A program made the position numbers and the translations under genes. The notes beneath the pieces were generated by a model, which worked only from the letters and a program-made list of their open reading frames with translations, had not been told where the DNA came from and ran no database searches. A stretch of DNA of 64,000 bases from Chloroflexota bacterium (lineage in GTDB: Bacteria > Chloroflexota > UBA6077 > FW602-bin22 > CADDYW01), in NCBI GenBank assembly GCA_902810745.1, contig CADDYW010000006.1, positions 43,933-107,932 on the forward strand, written 5' to 3'. Shown in pieces: positions 35,805 through 44,883 of this stretch. The stretch's first letter is position 1; each line of letters starts with the position of its first letter.

Positions 35805-36754
35805 TGGCTGCAGGAAATGACGTGGGCCGTGTCTCCGACCTGGATTTCGAGGCTCGGTCTAGTGTCTTGCCCGGTAAGGTCGTGGCGATAGTTCTGAACT
35901 GGAACCTTCCACGGGAGACATTTGCCTGCATCGAGTCACTCCTGTCCAGTGATTATCCGGACCTGCAGGTCATTGTCGTCGACAACGGCTCGACCGACGG
36001 TTCACCGGATCTTATTCGGACGCGTTTTCCTGGGATCGAAGTGCTCGCACTCCCAGAGAATCGTGGATACGCCGCGGGTAACAACGTTGGCATCGTCCGC
36101 GCGCTGTCACTGGGTGCCGAGTGGGTCCTCATCGTAAATAACGATGCTATCGTGGCTGCTGATACAATCAGCAATCTGGTCGTCGAGACCAGGTCACGTG
36201 CTGGCATCGCTATGCCACGCATCGACGCATGGCCGTCGGGAGGACTCTGGAGGGCCGGCGCTCGAGTTAGCGGATTATACCCCTTGCCGAGATCGATACG
36301 CGAAGGCGAGTTGGCGGTGGGAAAGCCAATCTCGATTGACTACGCGATCGGCTGTGTTCTCCTCATTCACCGTACCGTCCTGGAGAGGATCGGTCTCTTC
36401 GATGAAGGCTACTTCATGTACTACGAAGATCTAGATTTCTCTGCCCGTGCGCGGACTGCGGGCATCCCCATCATCGTCGTTCCGAGTGCACGAGCCTGGC
36501 ACAAGATTGGCACGAGTCTGAAAGCGAATAGCCCGCGACGGACCTACCTGCAGACCCGCTATCGAACACGCTGGTGTCGTGCGCAGAAGCCGAGCTTCCG
36601 CACCCTCGTATGGTGGATCGCCCTAATGGTTGGGGCATTGCGAAGTGTGGTCGGGTCGGCTTTTCACGCAAGCTGGCTAGAAGTCGCTGCAACTGTACGC
36701 GGGCTTCACGACGGGATGACGGCTCCTAATGGAGAGAGCAGGCCTGAAGCCTGA
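35804..36754 (+). CDS. Glycosyltransferase family 2
   Basis: A 316-residue GT2 of the WcaA/rhamnosyltransferase type. The fold starts at about residue 26 (VVAIVLNWNLPRET), with IVVDNGSTDGS, LIVNNDAIV as the metal motif, and YYEDLDFSARARTAG as the acceptor/base region. A short hydrophobic C-terminal stretch (WWIALMVGALRSVVG) may associate with the membrane. Last gene of the plus-strand run; the neighbour downstream is convergent with 52 bp between. Confidence 0.88.
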   Translation: MAAGNDVGRVSDLDFEARSSVLPGKVVAIVLNWNLPRETFACIESLLSSDYPDLQVIVVDNGSTDGSPDLIRTRFPGIEVLALPENRGYAAGNNVGIVRALSLGAEWVLIVNNDAIVAADTISNLVVETRSRAGIAMPRIDAWPSGGLWRAGARVSGLYPLPRSIREGELAVGKPISIDYAIGCVLLIHRTVLERIGLFDEGYFMYYEDLDFSARARTAGIPIIVVPSARAWHKIGTSLKANSPRRTYLQTRYRTRWCRAQKPSFRTLVWWIALMVGALRSVVGSAFHASWLEVAATVRGLHDGMTAPNGESRPEA

Positions 36755-36806
36755 TTGGCACTGAACGATCAACGGCAGTAGCCTCGATTACCGCGTCTTG
36801 ATCCCG

Positions 36807-37949
36807 TCAAGTCCGAGTCCTATCTAAAGCCAGGTCGACGGCGAGGCGAAGGTTCGCGGTGATACGCGCTGGAGTGAAGTACCCTCGAATTAATTCCGCA
36901 CCTGCAGCCCCAAGCTCTCGACATCGTCGCGGATTGAGAGCGAGGCTCCGTATCGCCTCAGCAAGCGCGGTGGGATCATCCATCGGTACCGCGACCACGT
37001 CACGGCCTGGAGTGAAGATCTCCCGGTTGGCTGGGCAGTCCCCAACAATCGTGGGAACGCCGCAGGCGAGGAACTGAAAAGTCTTGCCGGCGATTACCCG
37101 TCGGGCTTTGGGATTATCAGCGAAGTGTCCACCTAGCCCAATCGATGCCTGGGCGATCTGATAACTTAGATCGTCTGCAGAGAGCCAGTCAATAAACGTG
37201 ATGTTCGGGACATCGAGCTGCCTCGCAAGGCTTTGAGCACGCTGCCGGCGGGGACCGGTGCCGATCAACCGAAACCTGATTCGCGCTTCGTCGCGCAGCA
37301 GGTTAGCTGCCTTCGTGATCACCTCGACTCCGTGAAGAGGGAGGTAGCTGCTGTAGTGAACAACCGTGACCGAGTTTGTATCAAGCTCTCGACGAACGCG
37401 ATGCAGGCGAGGATCGGGGCCCAAATAGTGGACGTGGTAATGGTCACGCGGTAGACCGAAAGTCTCTGAGAAGAAGCGGCGCTGGCACTCGGTATCCACC
37501 AGGGTGAGGCTTGCCCGTGACATAGCCTTTTGATCCAGGACAAAGGCTAACTGACCCAAGGGGCTCCGCGCAGGGACCGTCCTTCGATCCAGACAGAGGG
37601 TGTCATACACTGAAACAAACGCGTCGAGCAGAACTGGCTTCCGGAGCAGCAATGCAGCAAGGATCGCGATTGGCTGGCCGAGAAAGCCGGCGACGACCAG
37701 ATCTGTCCGTGCAGCCGCGTGCACTAATCTTGGCAGGATCGACGCGAGCCGCTCGCCATATCGTGGGCGGGCACTCGCAATCACGGAAACTGGATAAAGC
37801 TGTGAAAGCCCGTGCAGGAGAAGACGATTTCGAATGTAATCCGGCTCGCGCCCGCAGACGAAGAGCACACGGGGTGCTGCGCGCGTTATGGTATTTACCA
37901 ATGCGACCACGTCAGTGCAACACGATAGCTGGAAGGAAAGAGATGACAT
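36807..37949 (-). CDS. Glycosyltransferase family 4-like
   Basis: A 380-residue GT-B protein. The C-terminal half has VVHYSSYLPLHGVEVI, RLIGTGPRRQRA and an atypical GT4 signature near GKTFQFLACGVPTIVGD, where the usual first Glu region reads AGKTFQF, as in GT4 members that use FLACG-type motifs. It ends with a helical tail. Its 5' end overlaps the 3' end of the upstream minus-strand membrane glycosyltransferase gene by 38 bp, so the true start could lie further in, near RVLFVCGREPDYI. It belongs to the same glycan region but is transcribed in the opposite direction. Confidence 0.82.
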   Translation of the reverse strand: MSSLSFQLSCCTDVVALVNTITRAAPRVLFVCGREPDYIRNRLLLHGLSQLYPVSVIASARPRYGERLASILPRLVHAAARTDLVVAGFLGQPIAILAALLLRKPVLLDAFVSVYDTLCLDRRTVPARSPLGQLAFVLDQKAMSRASLTLVDTECQRRFFSETFGLPRDHYHVHYLGPDPRLHRVRRELDTNSVTVVHYSSYLPLHGVEVITKAANLLRDEARIRFRLIGTGPRRQRAQSLARQLDVPNITFIDWLSADDLSYQIAQASIGLGGHFADNPKARRVIAGKTFQFLACGVPTIVGDCPANREIFTPGRDVVAVPMDDPTALAEAIRSLALNPRRCRELGAAGAELIRGYFTPARITANLRLAVDLALDRTRT

Positions 37950-39336
37950 TCCACGCGACGAAGAGGGTGAGAAAGGTGGAACTGGTCAGCATTAATCGCG
38001 GCCTGCCACCGGTGGAGACCTCGCCACGCAGTAACACGATCGCGTTGCAAATCAATAACCCGACAAACGCGCTCTGTGCTAGAACGATGATCTGCACCCA
38101 CGGGTAGAAATGATTGACGAGGTCGGAGATTGCAGGTGTCATTACGGCTGCGGGATAGATCGGCGAGAACAAGGCACTGCTCGCACGGTTGCCCCAATTC
38201 CAAGTCCAGATGAGAAATACCAGAACGTAGCCCGCGACAAGCACCCATGTCCCTGAAGCTCGCGCGACTGACCAGATGAAGAACGGTGCCAACCATACGA
38301 GCCAGTAGAAGGGCCAGTTGCTCGTGGCGAACACCAAGCCGAGTATGAGAAAAACCAGGGTCGGCAGTTCAAGATGAATCGCTTCGCCCGAAAAGCGTTG
38401 ATAAACGAGAAACCCGACGACCGCCGTGTAACCCACCATGAACGGGCTAATTCCCATTGGTCCCAACGTTGGAATCGCAGAGGCGATCCTCATAGCCTCG
38501 GGATTCGTCAAGGCCCCAAGACGGAATGCGCGACTGGAGAGAAACGGAGTGACGACTGCCGCGAATGGCAATGTGCCTACGACGACGAAGCGGACAACAT
38601 CCAATGAGCGTCGTCCCAGCACCAGAGCGAACGGCAAAACCAGAAGCAGGGGATATGATTTGAAGGCTGCACCTAGTGCCAGCACGAGAGCGGCAAGGTC
38701 ACACTGATGGCGATACCTTGTCACGTCCTGCCTTGCGGTAAGCGCTTGAGTGCCAACCAGCGTTGCCAGGACGACGAACAATGTAGGCATGAGATCGTTC
38801 TGGCCTACCATATACGCGGAGACGAGCGTCACTGGCATAAGACTCCAGAGGGACCAGACGATACCCCGTCGCTCCTGAGGAACTAACCTGCTAAGGGACC
38901 ACCCGATAGCGCCGTCGAACGGAAGGTACAACAGCTTCATCCAGAATATGCTGCGTAGAAACCCTGGGATTATCCATCCACGCGAACTGAATGACCACTG
39001 TCCGACATCTACGACCCCCAATACCTTCAGGAGACCCGTCCACGCCGCCGTCACCACGTAATACAGGGGCATGTAAGGCGCCCAGACTACGGGGTGCAAA
39101 GTTTGATCGCCGTAGACGTCATTGAGGTATTGGTAGATGTTCCAGTGGCCCTCGACCATCTTGAAGGCCATCCAGGGCATCCAGACAGTATCGTTATGCA
39201 TCGTAGTCGGCATGAGGATCAATCGAAGTGAGAGACCGAGGATACACCACGGGATCCACGGTCTGTCCAGAGCCACGCGGGTCGTGCGTAGCAGATGTCT
39301 GGGAATAATCTGCGATGGCGACGTGGCGAGACTCAC
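37912..39336 (-). CDS. Multi-pass membrane glycosyltransferase (PMT/GT87-like)
   Basis: About 474 residues and roughly 10-11 hydrophobic segments. The first extracytoplasmic loop has a conserved acidic/His pattern (TTMHNDTVWMPWMAF), as in polyprenol-phosphate-dependent mannosyltransferases of the GT-C fold; later GAAFKSYPLLLVLPFAL is the typical KxxP segment. It would take sugar from a lipid carrier on the outer face, consistent with the GtrB-like enzymes nearby. A TTG at 39399 gives a 21-residue longer form; GTG 39336 is preferred because GAGG precedes it. Confidence 0.72.
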   Translation of the reverse strand: MSLATSPSQIIPRHLLRTTRVALDRPWIPWCILGLSLRLILMPTTMHNDTVWMPWMAFKMVEGHWNIYQYLNDVYGDQTLHPVVWAPYMPLYYVVTAAWTGLLKVLGVVDVGQWSFSSRGWIIPGFLRSIFWMKLLYLPFDGAIGWSLSRLVPQERRGIVWSLWSLMPVTLVSAYMVGQNDLMPTLFVVLATLVGTQALTARQDVTRYRHQCDLAALVLALGAAFKSYPLLLVLPFALVLGRRSLDVVRFVVVGTLPFAAVVTPFLSSRAFRLGALTNPEAMRIASAIPTLGPMGISPFMVGYTAVVGFLVYQRFSGEAIHLELPTLVFLILGLVFATSNWPFYWLVWLAPFFIWSVARASGTWVLVAGYVLVFLIWTWNWGNRASSALFSPIYPAAVMTPAISDLVNHFYPWVQIIVLAQSAFVGLLICNAIVLLRGEVSTGGRPRLMLTSSTFLTLFVAWNVISFLPAIVLH

Positions 39337-39440
39337 GCGGACCTCATCGATAACCCTAAAAGCCACAGTGCGCGGGACGTCTGATGGCAACACACGCAAC
39401 CAAGCTCAACGATATCGGCGTTTTGGATCACATATTGAGC

Positions 39441-39469
39441 TTTGAAGGGCACGTCAGCCGTGTTATAGT
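39441..39469 (+). promoter_or_regulatory. Predicted promoter for flippase-like gene
   Basis: TTTGAA (39441-39446) and TATAGT (39464-39469) are 17 bp apart in the divergent interval. A start near 39476 implies that translation begins at or after GTG 39480, shortening the open frame that extends to 39384. Confidence 0.5.
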
Positions 39470-39479
39470 GACCTACCAT

Positions 39480-40547
39480 GTGAGATGTCGGCACCCCGCT
39501 AAGGAAGACGCTTTGGAATCAGTTGATCCTGTCCGTGAGGCTAACACAAAGGATCTGCCAGCTGGCGAAGGCATGGAGTCCGTCCCCTCGGCACAGAACG
39601 ACGGACGATATTGTACCAGGGTCATACAACTTGGTGCGATAGGGACCATTGGTGCAATCGCCTGTGTCATCGCCCTTGCCTACCTTGTCTGGCAAAACGT
39701 GGCAGACTGGTCATCACTCCCGCGTTCGTTTGATCCACGTTATTTGATTGTTGCTTCTTTCTTCCATTCCATTGCTCTGCTGACGGCTGCCTACAGCTGG
39801 CATCGAATGGTCGCCAGCGTTGCGGGCGAAAGTAGTTTACAAAGGAATCTGCGGGTCTATGTGACGAGTGCGTTCGCACGCCGCCTTCCGGGAAGTCTTT
39901 GGGGTCCTGCTCTTCGGATGTTCTGGTATCGTCAGCTTGGCGGCAGCTGGCGAACGGTCGGATTCGTATCGATCCTCGAGGTCTGGGCGCTGACGATATC
40001 CGGCGCGATAATTGCTCTGGTCGGTGCTGTTTTCTTCATTGGTCGAAGCGCTAGTCTCCGCACGTGGACTGGCTTGGCGATCGTCCTCCTCTTCCTCAGC
40101 ACGCTTTTTACACCCAGGGTGAATCGCTGGCTGCTGCTGCGACTAGCAGGTCTCCTGCGAACGACACGGATTCGTGCGGACTCACTCGATTCGCGAGAGC
40201 TTCTGAGGTGGGTGATCCTGGAGCTGGTGACCTGGCTTTCTGGCGGCCTCATGCTCGCTGCAATCCTGCGGGCTTTCGCACCATACCAGGCGGAACAGAT
40301 CCCTGCGATCCTCGCGTGCTGGGCCGCCGCTGGCACCGTTGGTATGCTGATCACGTTCGTGCCCGGGGGGTTTGGGATCGTGGAGCTCGCATTGACCGGG
40401 CTCCTGGGGCTCTTCGTCCCGACATCGGTCGCGCTCGCGGCTGCGATTGGCTTGCGCGTGTTTGTGATAGCCTGTGAGATTCTTTGGATGGTGATCGGCA
40501 TCGCTGCACCTGCAATCTCTCGCCGAGTCTGGCCAGTGACGTGGTGA
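39480..40547 (+). CDS. Flippase-like membrane protein (LPG synthase TM domain family)
   Basis: About 355 residues with some 7-8 hydrophobic helices beginning near IGTIGAIACVIALAYLVW. The pattern VTSAFARRLPGSLWGPALRMFWYRQ and the late FVPGGFGIVELALTGLL match the lysylphosphatidylglycerol-synthase transmembrane family (UPF0104/AglD-like), whose members move lipids or act in glycosylation. The start is uncertain: GTG 39480 follows from the predicted promoter, while TTG 39513 (after AAGGAAG) and ATG 39570 are alternatives. The divergent membrane glycosyltransferase and downstream GT9 genes suggest a role in glycan lipid-carrier handling. Confidence 0.75.
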   Translation: MRCRHPAKEDALESVDPVREANTKDLPAGEGMESVPSAQNDGRYCTRVIQLGAIGTIGAIACVIALAYLVWQNVADWSSLPRSFDPRYLIVASFFHSIALLTAAYSWHRMVASVAGESSLQRNLRVYVTSAFARRLPGSLWGPALRMFWYRQLGGSWRTVGFVSILEVWALTISGAIIALVGAVFFIGRSASLRTWTGLAIVLLFLSTLFTPRVNRWLLLRLAGLLRTTRIRADSLDSRELLRWVILELVTWLSGGLMLAAILRAFAPYQAEQIPAILACWAAAGTVGMLITFVPGGFGIVELALTGLLGLFVPTSVALAAAIGLRVFVIACEILWMVIGIAAPAISRRVWPVTW

Positions 40548-40574
40548 TACAATCTGACCAGCCCTGAGGTTCAC

Positions 40575-41906
40575 GTGGACAAGCTGCGACAACCTCGCGT
40601 TCCGGTCACGTCGGTGCGTCCCGTTCCAAAGCATCCCGTCACTCGGCTGCCATATCCGTTGCGGAGCCAGCTCCGCTATTTCGCCGTGGGGTTGCTCTTT
40701 CGATTGCTCGGTTGGTGCCTGGCACCAAGCTTTCGACGCGCGGTAACGTTGGAACAGCTCGCGACCGCGCGTATTCTTGTTCTCAAGCCCTGCTGCCTTG
40801 GCGACGTAGTCTTCGCGACGGCGCTGGTGCGCGAGCTTCGCTGCGCCCTGCCGAACGCGCACCTGACCTTCGGCGTGGGACCGCATTCGCGCCCCGCCAT
40901 CGCTGGTCATCCCGCCCTTGATGATCTGCTTGATATGGGCAGGGTCGGTAGCGGACCCTCGAGCTGGCGGGATCTCGCCATGCTGGTGCGGGAGATCCGC
41001 GCTCGCCGCTTCGACGCGTGCTTCGTTCTCGAACGCTCCGCGGTGCTCACGCTCGTACCTCTATTGGCCGGGATACCCGTTCGCATCGGGATCGATAGCG
41101 ACGGTCGCGGATTCAGCCTGAACGTGGCTGTCTCGATTCGACCCGCCAGGCCCGAGAGCGAACTCTACCTCGATCTGCTGCGGGCGATCGGCGGACAGCC
41201 TCGGTCGGGCGAGCTGGAGTACCATCCGTCACCTCAGGCGGTCCAGCGCGTCAGCGAGCTGATCCGCGAGCGTCTCCCCTCGGATCGGCCATTCGCGGTG
41301 CTGCATTACGCGGGGGGTATGAATCCCGGCATGACGCTGCTGCGCAAGCGCTGGCCGATCGAGAATTTTCGTGAGCTGGCTAATCGTATTGTCCAGGCGG
41401 GGGGAACGGTCGTGCTGGTCGGATCCAATGCGGACCGGGACGGGATTCTCGCAGTCGGGGGTCCGGAGCCAGGAAGAGAGAATATGGGATTGGCGACATC
41501 AGGGGCCGGCGACGCAGAGACAAGGCCCGGCCCGACGATGTTTCCTTGCGGCGCTTCATCCTGTCCGTCTCCCATCGTCGATCTCGTCGGGGAGCTTACC
41601 CTCGACGAGCTGGCTGAGCTGGCTCGCCGTGCTGCGGTCTACGTCGGCAACGACACTGGCCCCACCCACCTGGCCGAAGCAGCCGGGGCCAATGTCGTGA
41701 TGCTCTTCGGACCGTCCGACCCGATCGTCTACGGTCCGCGGCGCCGCGACGCGGTCGCGCTGACGGCTGGGCTCTGGTGCAGTCCGTGCTTCGAGAACGG
41801 GCGCGTTGCCCCGTGTGCACATGTGATCTGCATGCGGTCGATCTCGGTCGACCGCGTCTGGCGCGAGGTCTCTCGATTCCTGACGGTGAGCGAGCGGTCG
41901 CGATGA
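40575..41906 (+). CDS. Glycosyltransferase family 9 (heptosyltransferase-like), first of three
   Basis: A 443-residue GT-B protein. The N-terminal half has ARILVLKPCCLGDVVFATAL and the C-terminal half AVYVGNDTGPTHLAEAAGA followed by LFGPSDP, the GT9 donor-site signature. A ~35-residue insertion rich in Gly/Pro (around residues 298-334, LAVGGPEPGRENMGLATSG) separates the usual strand-helix before LVGELTLDEL. In diderms GT9 adds heptose to lipid A core; here the substrate is unknown. Start is GTG. Overlaps the next GT9 by ATGA. Confidence 0.88.
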   Translation: MDKLRQPRVPVTSVRPVPKHPVTRLPYPLRSQLRYFAVGLLFRLLGWCLAPSFRRAVTLEQLATARILVLKPCCLGDVVFATALVRELRCALPNAHLTFGVGPHSRPAIAGHPALDDLLDMGRVGSGPSSWRDLAMLVREIRARRFDACFVLERSAVLTLVPLLAGIPVRIGIDSDGRGFSLNVAVSIRPARPESELYLDLLRAIGGQPRSGELEYHPSPQAVQRVSELIRERLPSDRPFAVLHYAGGMNPGMTLLRKRWPIENFRELANRIVQAGGTVVLVGSNADRDGILAVGGPEPGRENMGLATSGAGDAETRPGPTMFPCGASSCPSPIVDLVGELTLDELAELARRAAVYVGNDTGPTHLAEAAGANVVMLFGPSDPIVYGPRRRDAVALTAGLWCSPCFENGRVAPCAHVICMRSISVDRVWREVSRFLTVSERSR

Positions 41907-43198
41907 TCGGCGTGATCAGCCCGCGCGACGACCTCCGCCGGGCAGTGCTGCGTGGCGTTGGGCTCGCGTTCGGGCCGACTCGGCACGCGTCGACAAGCCG
42001 GCAGAAGATCCTGGTCGTGCGGCCCGATCACCTGGGCGATCTCCTCGTCCTCACCCCCGCGCTTCGACGTCTACGGCGAGGCCTTCCCGACGCCGAGATC
42101 GTCGCGCTGATCGGTCCGTGGGGACGACCGGTTCTCGAGCACAACCCCAATCTGAATCGCCTGATCACCTGGAGCTTCCCCTGGTTCGACCGTCGACCTC
42201 GGCGGTCAGTCGTCGCGCCGTATCTCTCGCTGATTCGCCTCGCCAGGCTGCTACGTGCCGAGCGGTTCGACCTGGCCTTGCAGTTTCGCGCCGATTTCTG
42301 GTGGGGGGCGCTCGCGGTTCGACTCGCGGGCATTCCCGAGCAGATCGGCTTCGACGTCCCGAGCGTTCGGCCGTTCCTCACGCGGGCGCTACCTCTCTCG
42401 CACGGCTGTCACGCCGCCGACGAAAATCTGCGCCTGGCGGAAGCAGTCGCGGGTCCCGGCGGTGGGGAGGGACTGGAGTTCGTCGTCCAAGAGGCCGACC
42501 GCCAGCGTGCGGCTGAGCTCCTTGGCCCCGTCTCGGACAACCGTCCGCTGATTGCCCTTCAGGCGGGTGCGGGAGCGCCGGTGAAGCGCTGGCCAATCGA
42601 GCGGCTGGCCGAGGTGGGACGGCGCCTGCGCGACGATCTTGGCGCGACGGTCGTAGCGCTTGGGGGACCAGGGGAGCGTGGCCTCGTGGAGACGCTCGTG
42701 CAGCAGATTGGGTCCCAGGTCATCGGACTGGCTGGGGTGACGACGCTTGGCGAGCTGGCGGCGGTCCTGGAACGTTGCGCGCTGGCGCTGGGTCCTGACA
42801 GCGGCCCGCTTCACCTCGCGGTCGCGGTCGGCACGCCGACCATTCACCTCTTCGGGCCGGCTGATCCACGCCGCTTCGGACCGTTCGGCGATCCGTCGCG
42901 TCACCGCGTGATTCTCTCGAGCTGGCCGTGCTGCCCGTGCAATCGTCTCGACTTTCCCCCAGAGGAGGTACCCGAGCATACCTGCATGGCTGCGATCACG
43001 GCCGAGGACGTACTGAAGGTGGCGCGGGAACTCCTTGGGGAGCGGGGGCTCAGAGGTGGGGAGCCAGACCGGCGTGAGCGGGAAGGCGCCCTCGAGATGA
43101 AACCTGCCGACGAACGGTCGGTCTCTGGCGCGGTCCGCGCCGACGGTGCTCGGCGCGAGGAGGAATCCACCCGGCCCGAAGATCGAGAACGCCAATGA
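41903..43198 (+). CDS. Glycosyltransferase family 9, second of three
   Basis: A 431-residue GT9 protein with QKILVVRPDHLGDLLVLTPAL at the N-terminus and CALALGPDSGPLHLAVAVGT plus FGPADPRRFGPFG at the donor site. Cysteines in WPCCPCNRLDFPPEEVPEHTC recall a metal- or disulfide-type cluster found in many GT9 proteins of thermophiles. The last ~55 residues are a charged, probably disordered tail. It is coupled by 4-bp overlaps to GT9 genes on both sides. Confidence 0.88.
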   Translation: MIGVISPRDDLRRAVLRGVGLAFGPTRHASTSRQKILVVRPDHLGDLLVLTPALRRLRRGLPDAEIVALIGPWGRPVLEHNPNLNRLITWSFPWFDRRPRRSVVAPYLSLIRLARLLRAERFDLALQFRADFWWGALAVRLAGIPEQIGFDVPSVRPFLTRALPLSHGCHAADENLRLAEAVAGPGGGEGLEFVVQEADRQRAAELLGPVSDNRPLIALQAGAGAPVKRWPIERLAEVGRRLRDDLGATVVALGGPGERGLVETLVQQIGSQVIGLAGVTTLGELAAVLERCALALGPDSGPLHLAVAVGTPTIHLFGPADPRRFGPFGDPSRHRVILSSWPCCPCNRLDFPPEEVPEHTCMAAITAEDVLKVARELLGERGLRGGEPDRREREGALEMKPADERSVSGAVRADGARREEESTRPEDRERQ

Positions 43199-44379
43199 CG
43201 GCAAATCCCGAGCCAGAACAGTCGCTCGTCCCTGACTCACCTGTCTCCGGCCTCGCAGCCGTCGCCCCCCGGCGCTTCCTCGTGATCAAGCTAGCCGATC
43301 TCGGCGACGCGCTGACCGCGACGCCAGCGATACGCGCCCTCCGCCTGAGCTTCCCGACCGCGACGATCGATCTGCTGGTGACCCCGCTTGGCGCGACGGT
43401 GCTCGCCGGTCTTGACTCGATCGATCACCTCATTCGCTTCGAGAAGGCGCGGTTCGATCGGTTCCCGCCTTCGCTGCGCTCGCTCGTGCAAGCGCTTGCG
43501 CTAGGAATCAGGCTCCGCGCGGCGCACTACGATCGCGTGTTCCTGCTCCATCACCTCTTCACCACGGCAGGATATCTCAAATACGCGGCGCTTGTGGGAG
43601 CCACCGGTGCGCCCTGGCGGGCGGGTGTCGCGGAGAAGCGACCTTCTTTCTTGACGGACGTCGTCCGCGATGAAGGCTACGGAGTCCGTCACGAGGCGGA
43701 TTACTGGCTGGAGGTAGCGAGGCTGGCCGGTGCAGTCAATCCCGCACCTCGCCTCGAAGTTGCCATCGACCGTCCGGCGCGGGCGCGAGCCGCACGCCTG
43801 CTGGACGGCCTGGCGCTCACGGACAAACGTCCATTGGTCACCATCTGTCCTGGAGCCGGGCCCTACAGCCCTGCCCGTCGGTGGCCGGCCGATCGCTTCG
43901 CACGGCTGGGACGCTGTCTCGCCGAAGAGATGGGCGCAGAGATCCTTATCGTTGGAACATCGGCCGAGCGGGAGCTAGCCGAGCAGGTCCATGCCGCGAT
44001 CGGAGGCGCATCGCACAATCTTGCGGGTCTGACCGATGTGAAGATGCTGGCAGCCATTCTGAGTCGCACTGACCTGTTCATTGGAAACGATGGTGGCGCG
44101 ATGCATCTGGCGGTCGCGGCGGGCGCACCGGTCGTCGCTATCTTTGGCCCGAGCAATCACATCTCCTGGGGACCATATGGCGGCGTTCCGTGGCACCCCG
44201 GGCTCTCGGCTCGGACAGCGATTATCCGGGTCGACCTCCCGTGCGCGCCCTGCCTTTATCGCGGCTACCTCCCTGGCACTCGTGCCGGATGCCACGCGCG
44301 CGATTGTCTCACCTTGATCGACGTCGATCTGGTGGCCATGGCAGCGCGCGATGTGCTGGCGACCTCGCGAGCCGGATAG
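43195..44379 (+). CDS. Glycosyltransferase family 9, third of three
   Basis: A 394-residue GT9 protein with RRFLVIKLADLGDALTATPA at the N-terminus, PGAGPYSPARRWPADRFA in the linker and DLFIGNDGGAMHLAVAAGAP with FGPSNHISWGPYG at the donor site. As in the second protein a short cysteine group follows (LPCAPCLYR...GCHARDC). Sequence differs enough from the two upstream paralogues that each likely adds a different residue. It is the last of the ATGA-coupled trio. Confidence 0.88.
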   Translation: MTANPEPEQSLVPDSPVSGLAAVAPRRFLVIKLADLGDALTATPAIRALRLSFPTATIDLLVTPLGATVLAGLDSIDHLIRFEKARFDRFPPSLRSLVQALALGIRLRAAHYDRVFLLHHLFTTAGYLKYAALVGATGAPWRAGVAEKRPSFLTDVVRDEGYGVRHEADYWLEVARLAGAVNPAPRLEVAIDRPARARAARLLDGLALTDKRPLVTICPGAGPYSPARRWPADRFARLGRCLAEEMGAEILIVGTSAERELAEQVHAAIGGASHNLAGLTDVKMLAAILSRTDLFIGNDGGAMHLAVAAGAPVVAIFGPSNHISWGPYGGVPWHPGLSARTAIIRVDLPCAPCLYRGYLPGTRAGCHARDCLTLIDVDLVAMAARDVLATSRAG

Positions 44380-44562
44380 GAGTGGACGGTGAAGCGAGCC
44401 CGGACGTGGCCGGTCCGATCTCTCCGCCGGCTTCGGCGCGCCAGTGCTGATGGATCGGCGTCACTGCCCGGACGGGAATCGGGGAATGATTCATCCCTCT
44501 TGGCACCGGCTCGCGGTCTCCGGCGTGCTGTTGGCCGAGGTCGGACCGGTTGTGAACCGCCC

Positions 44563-44883
44563 CTAATGCACGACGAAGGTTAGTCCGATCAGGATGAGGA
44601 ATGCCGCGCCCGCGAGCAGGCCAATCCGCCGGAGGTCAGCCATGACGTAGCTGTAATCGGTGATCGGGATGAGGCTACCCGAGCGCAGCGGCCGGTAGGA
44701 TCGGCTGGACGGGCGCGTCGAAGTGGAGGGAAGCTCGGTCGTGCGGGCATTTGTCTGCCTGGCTTCTGACGGCGTAGCAATCGGCGTGCTCGTGTACGGC
44801 AGAACGGCGGATGGCCGGGCGACCTGGCGGCCTGGACGATGGGATCTGGCGCGAGATGCTTTCCCTCCGGACTTCTTCGGCAT
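44563..44883 (-). CDS. Small basic membrane protein
   Basis: A 106-residue protein. Residues 1-70 are basic, Ser/Thr/Pro rich and probably disordered. Residues 76-106 contain a SYVMADLRR stretch just before a single hydrophobic helix (IGLLAGAAFLILIGLTFVV) that ends the protein. Similar small tail-anchored proteins with a YVxxDLRRI motif before the helix recur in Chloroflexota; function unknown. Start ATG follows GGAGG, and TATAAT is at 44912-44907 on the same strand. Coding status is supported by these signals and the amphipathic layout. Confidence 0.7.
   Translation of the reverse strand: MPKKSGGKASRARSHRPGRQVARPSAVLPYTSTPIATPSEARQTNARTTELPSTSTRPSSRSYRPLRSGSLIPITDYSYVMADLRRIGLLAGAAFLILIGLTFVVH

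Noticed and set aside
41290..41700. Large alternative frames on both strands inside the GT9 genes
   Set aside because: They mirror third-position GC of the real genes and contain no family motifs.
44389..44583. 64-residue plus-strand frame after the GT9 trio
   Set aside because: No ribosome-binding site or recognisable motif; it overlaps the 3' end of the small membrane protein gene on the other strand.
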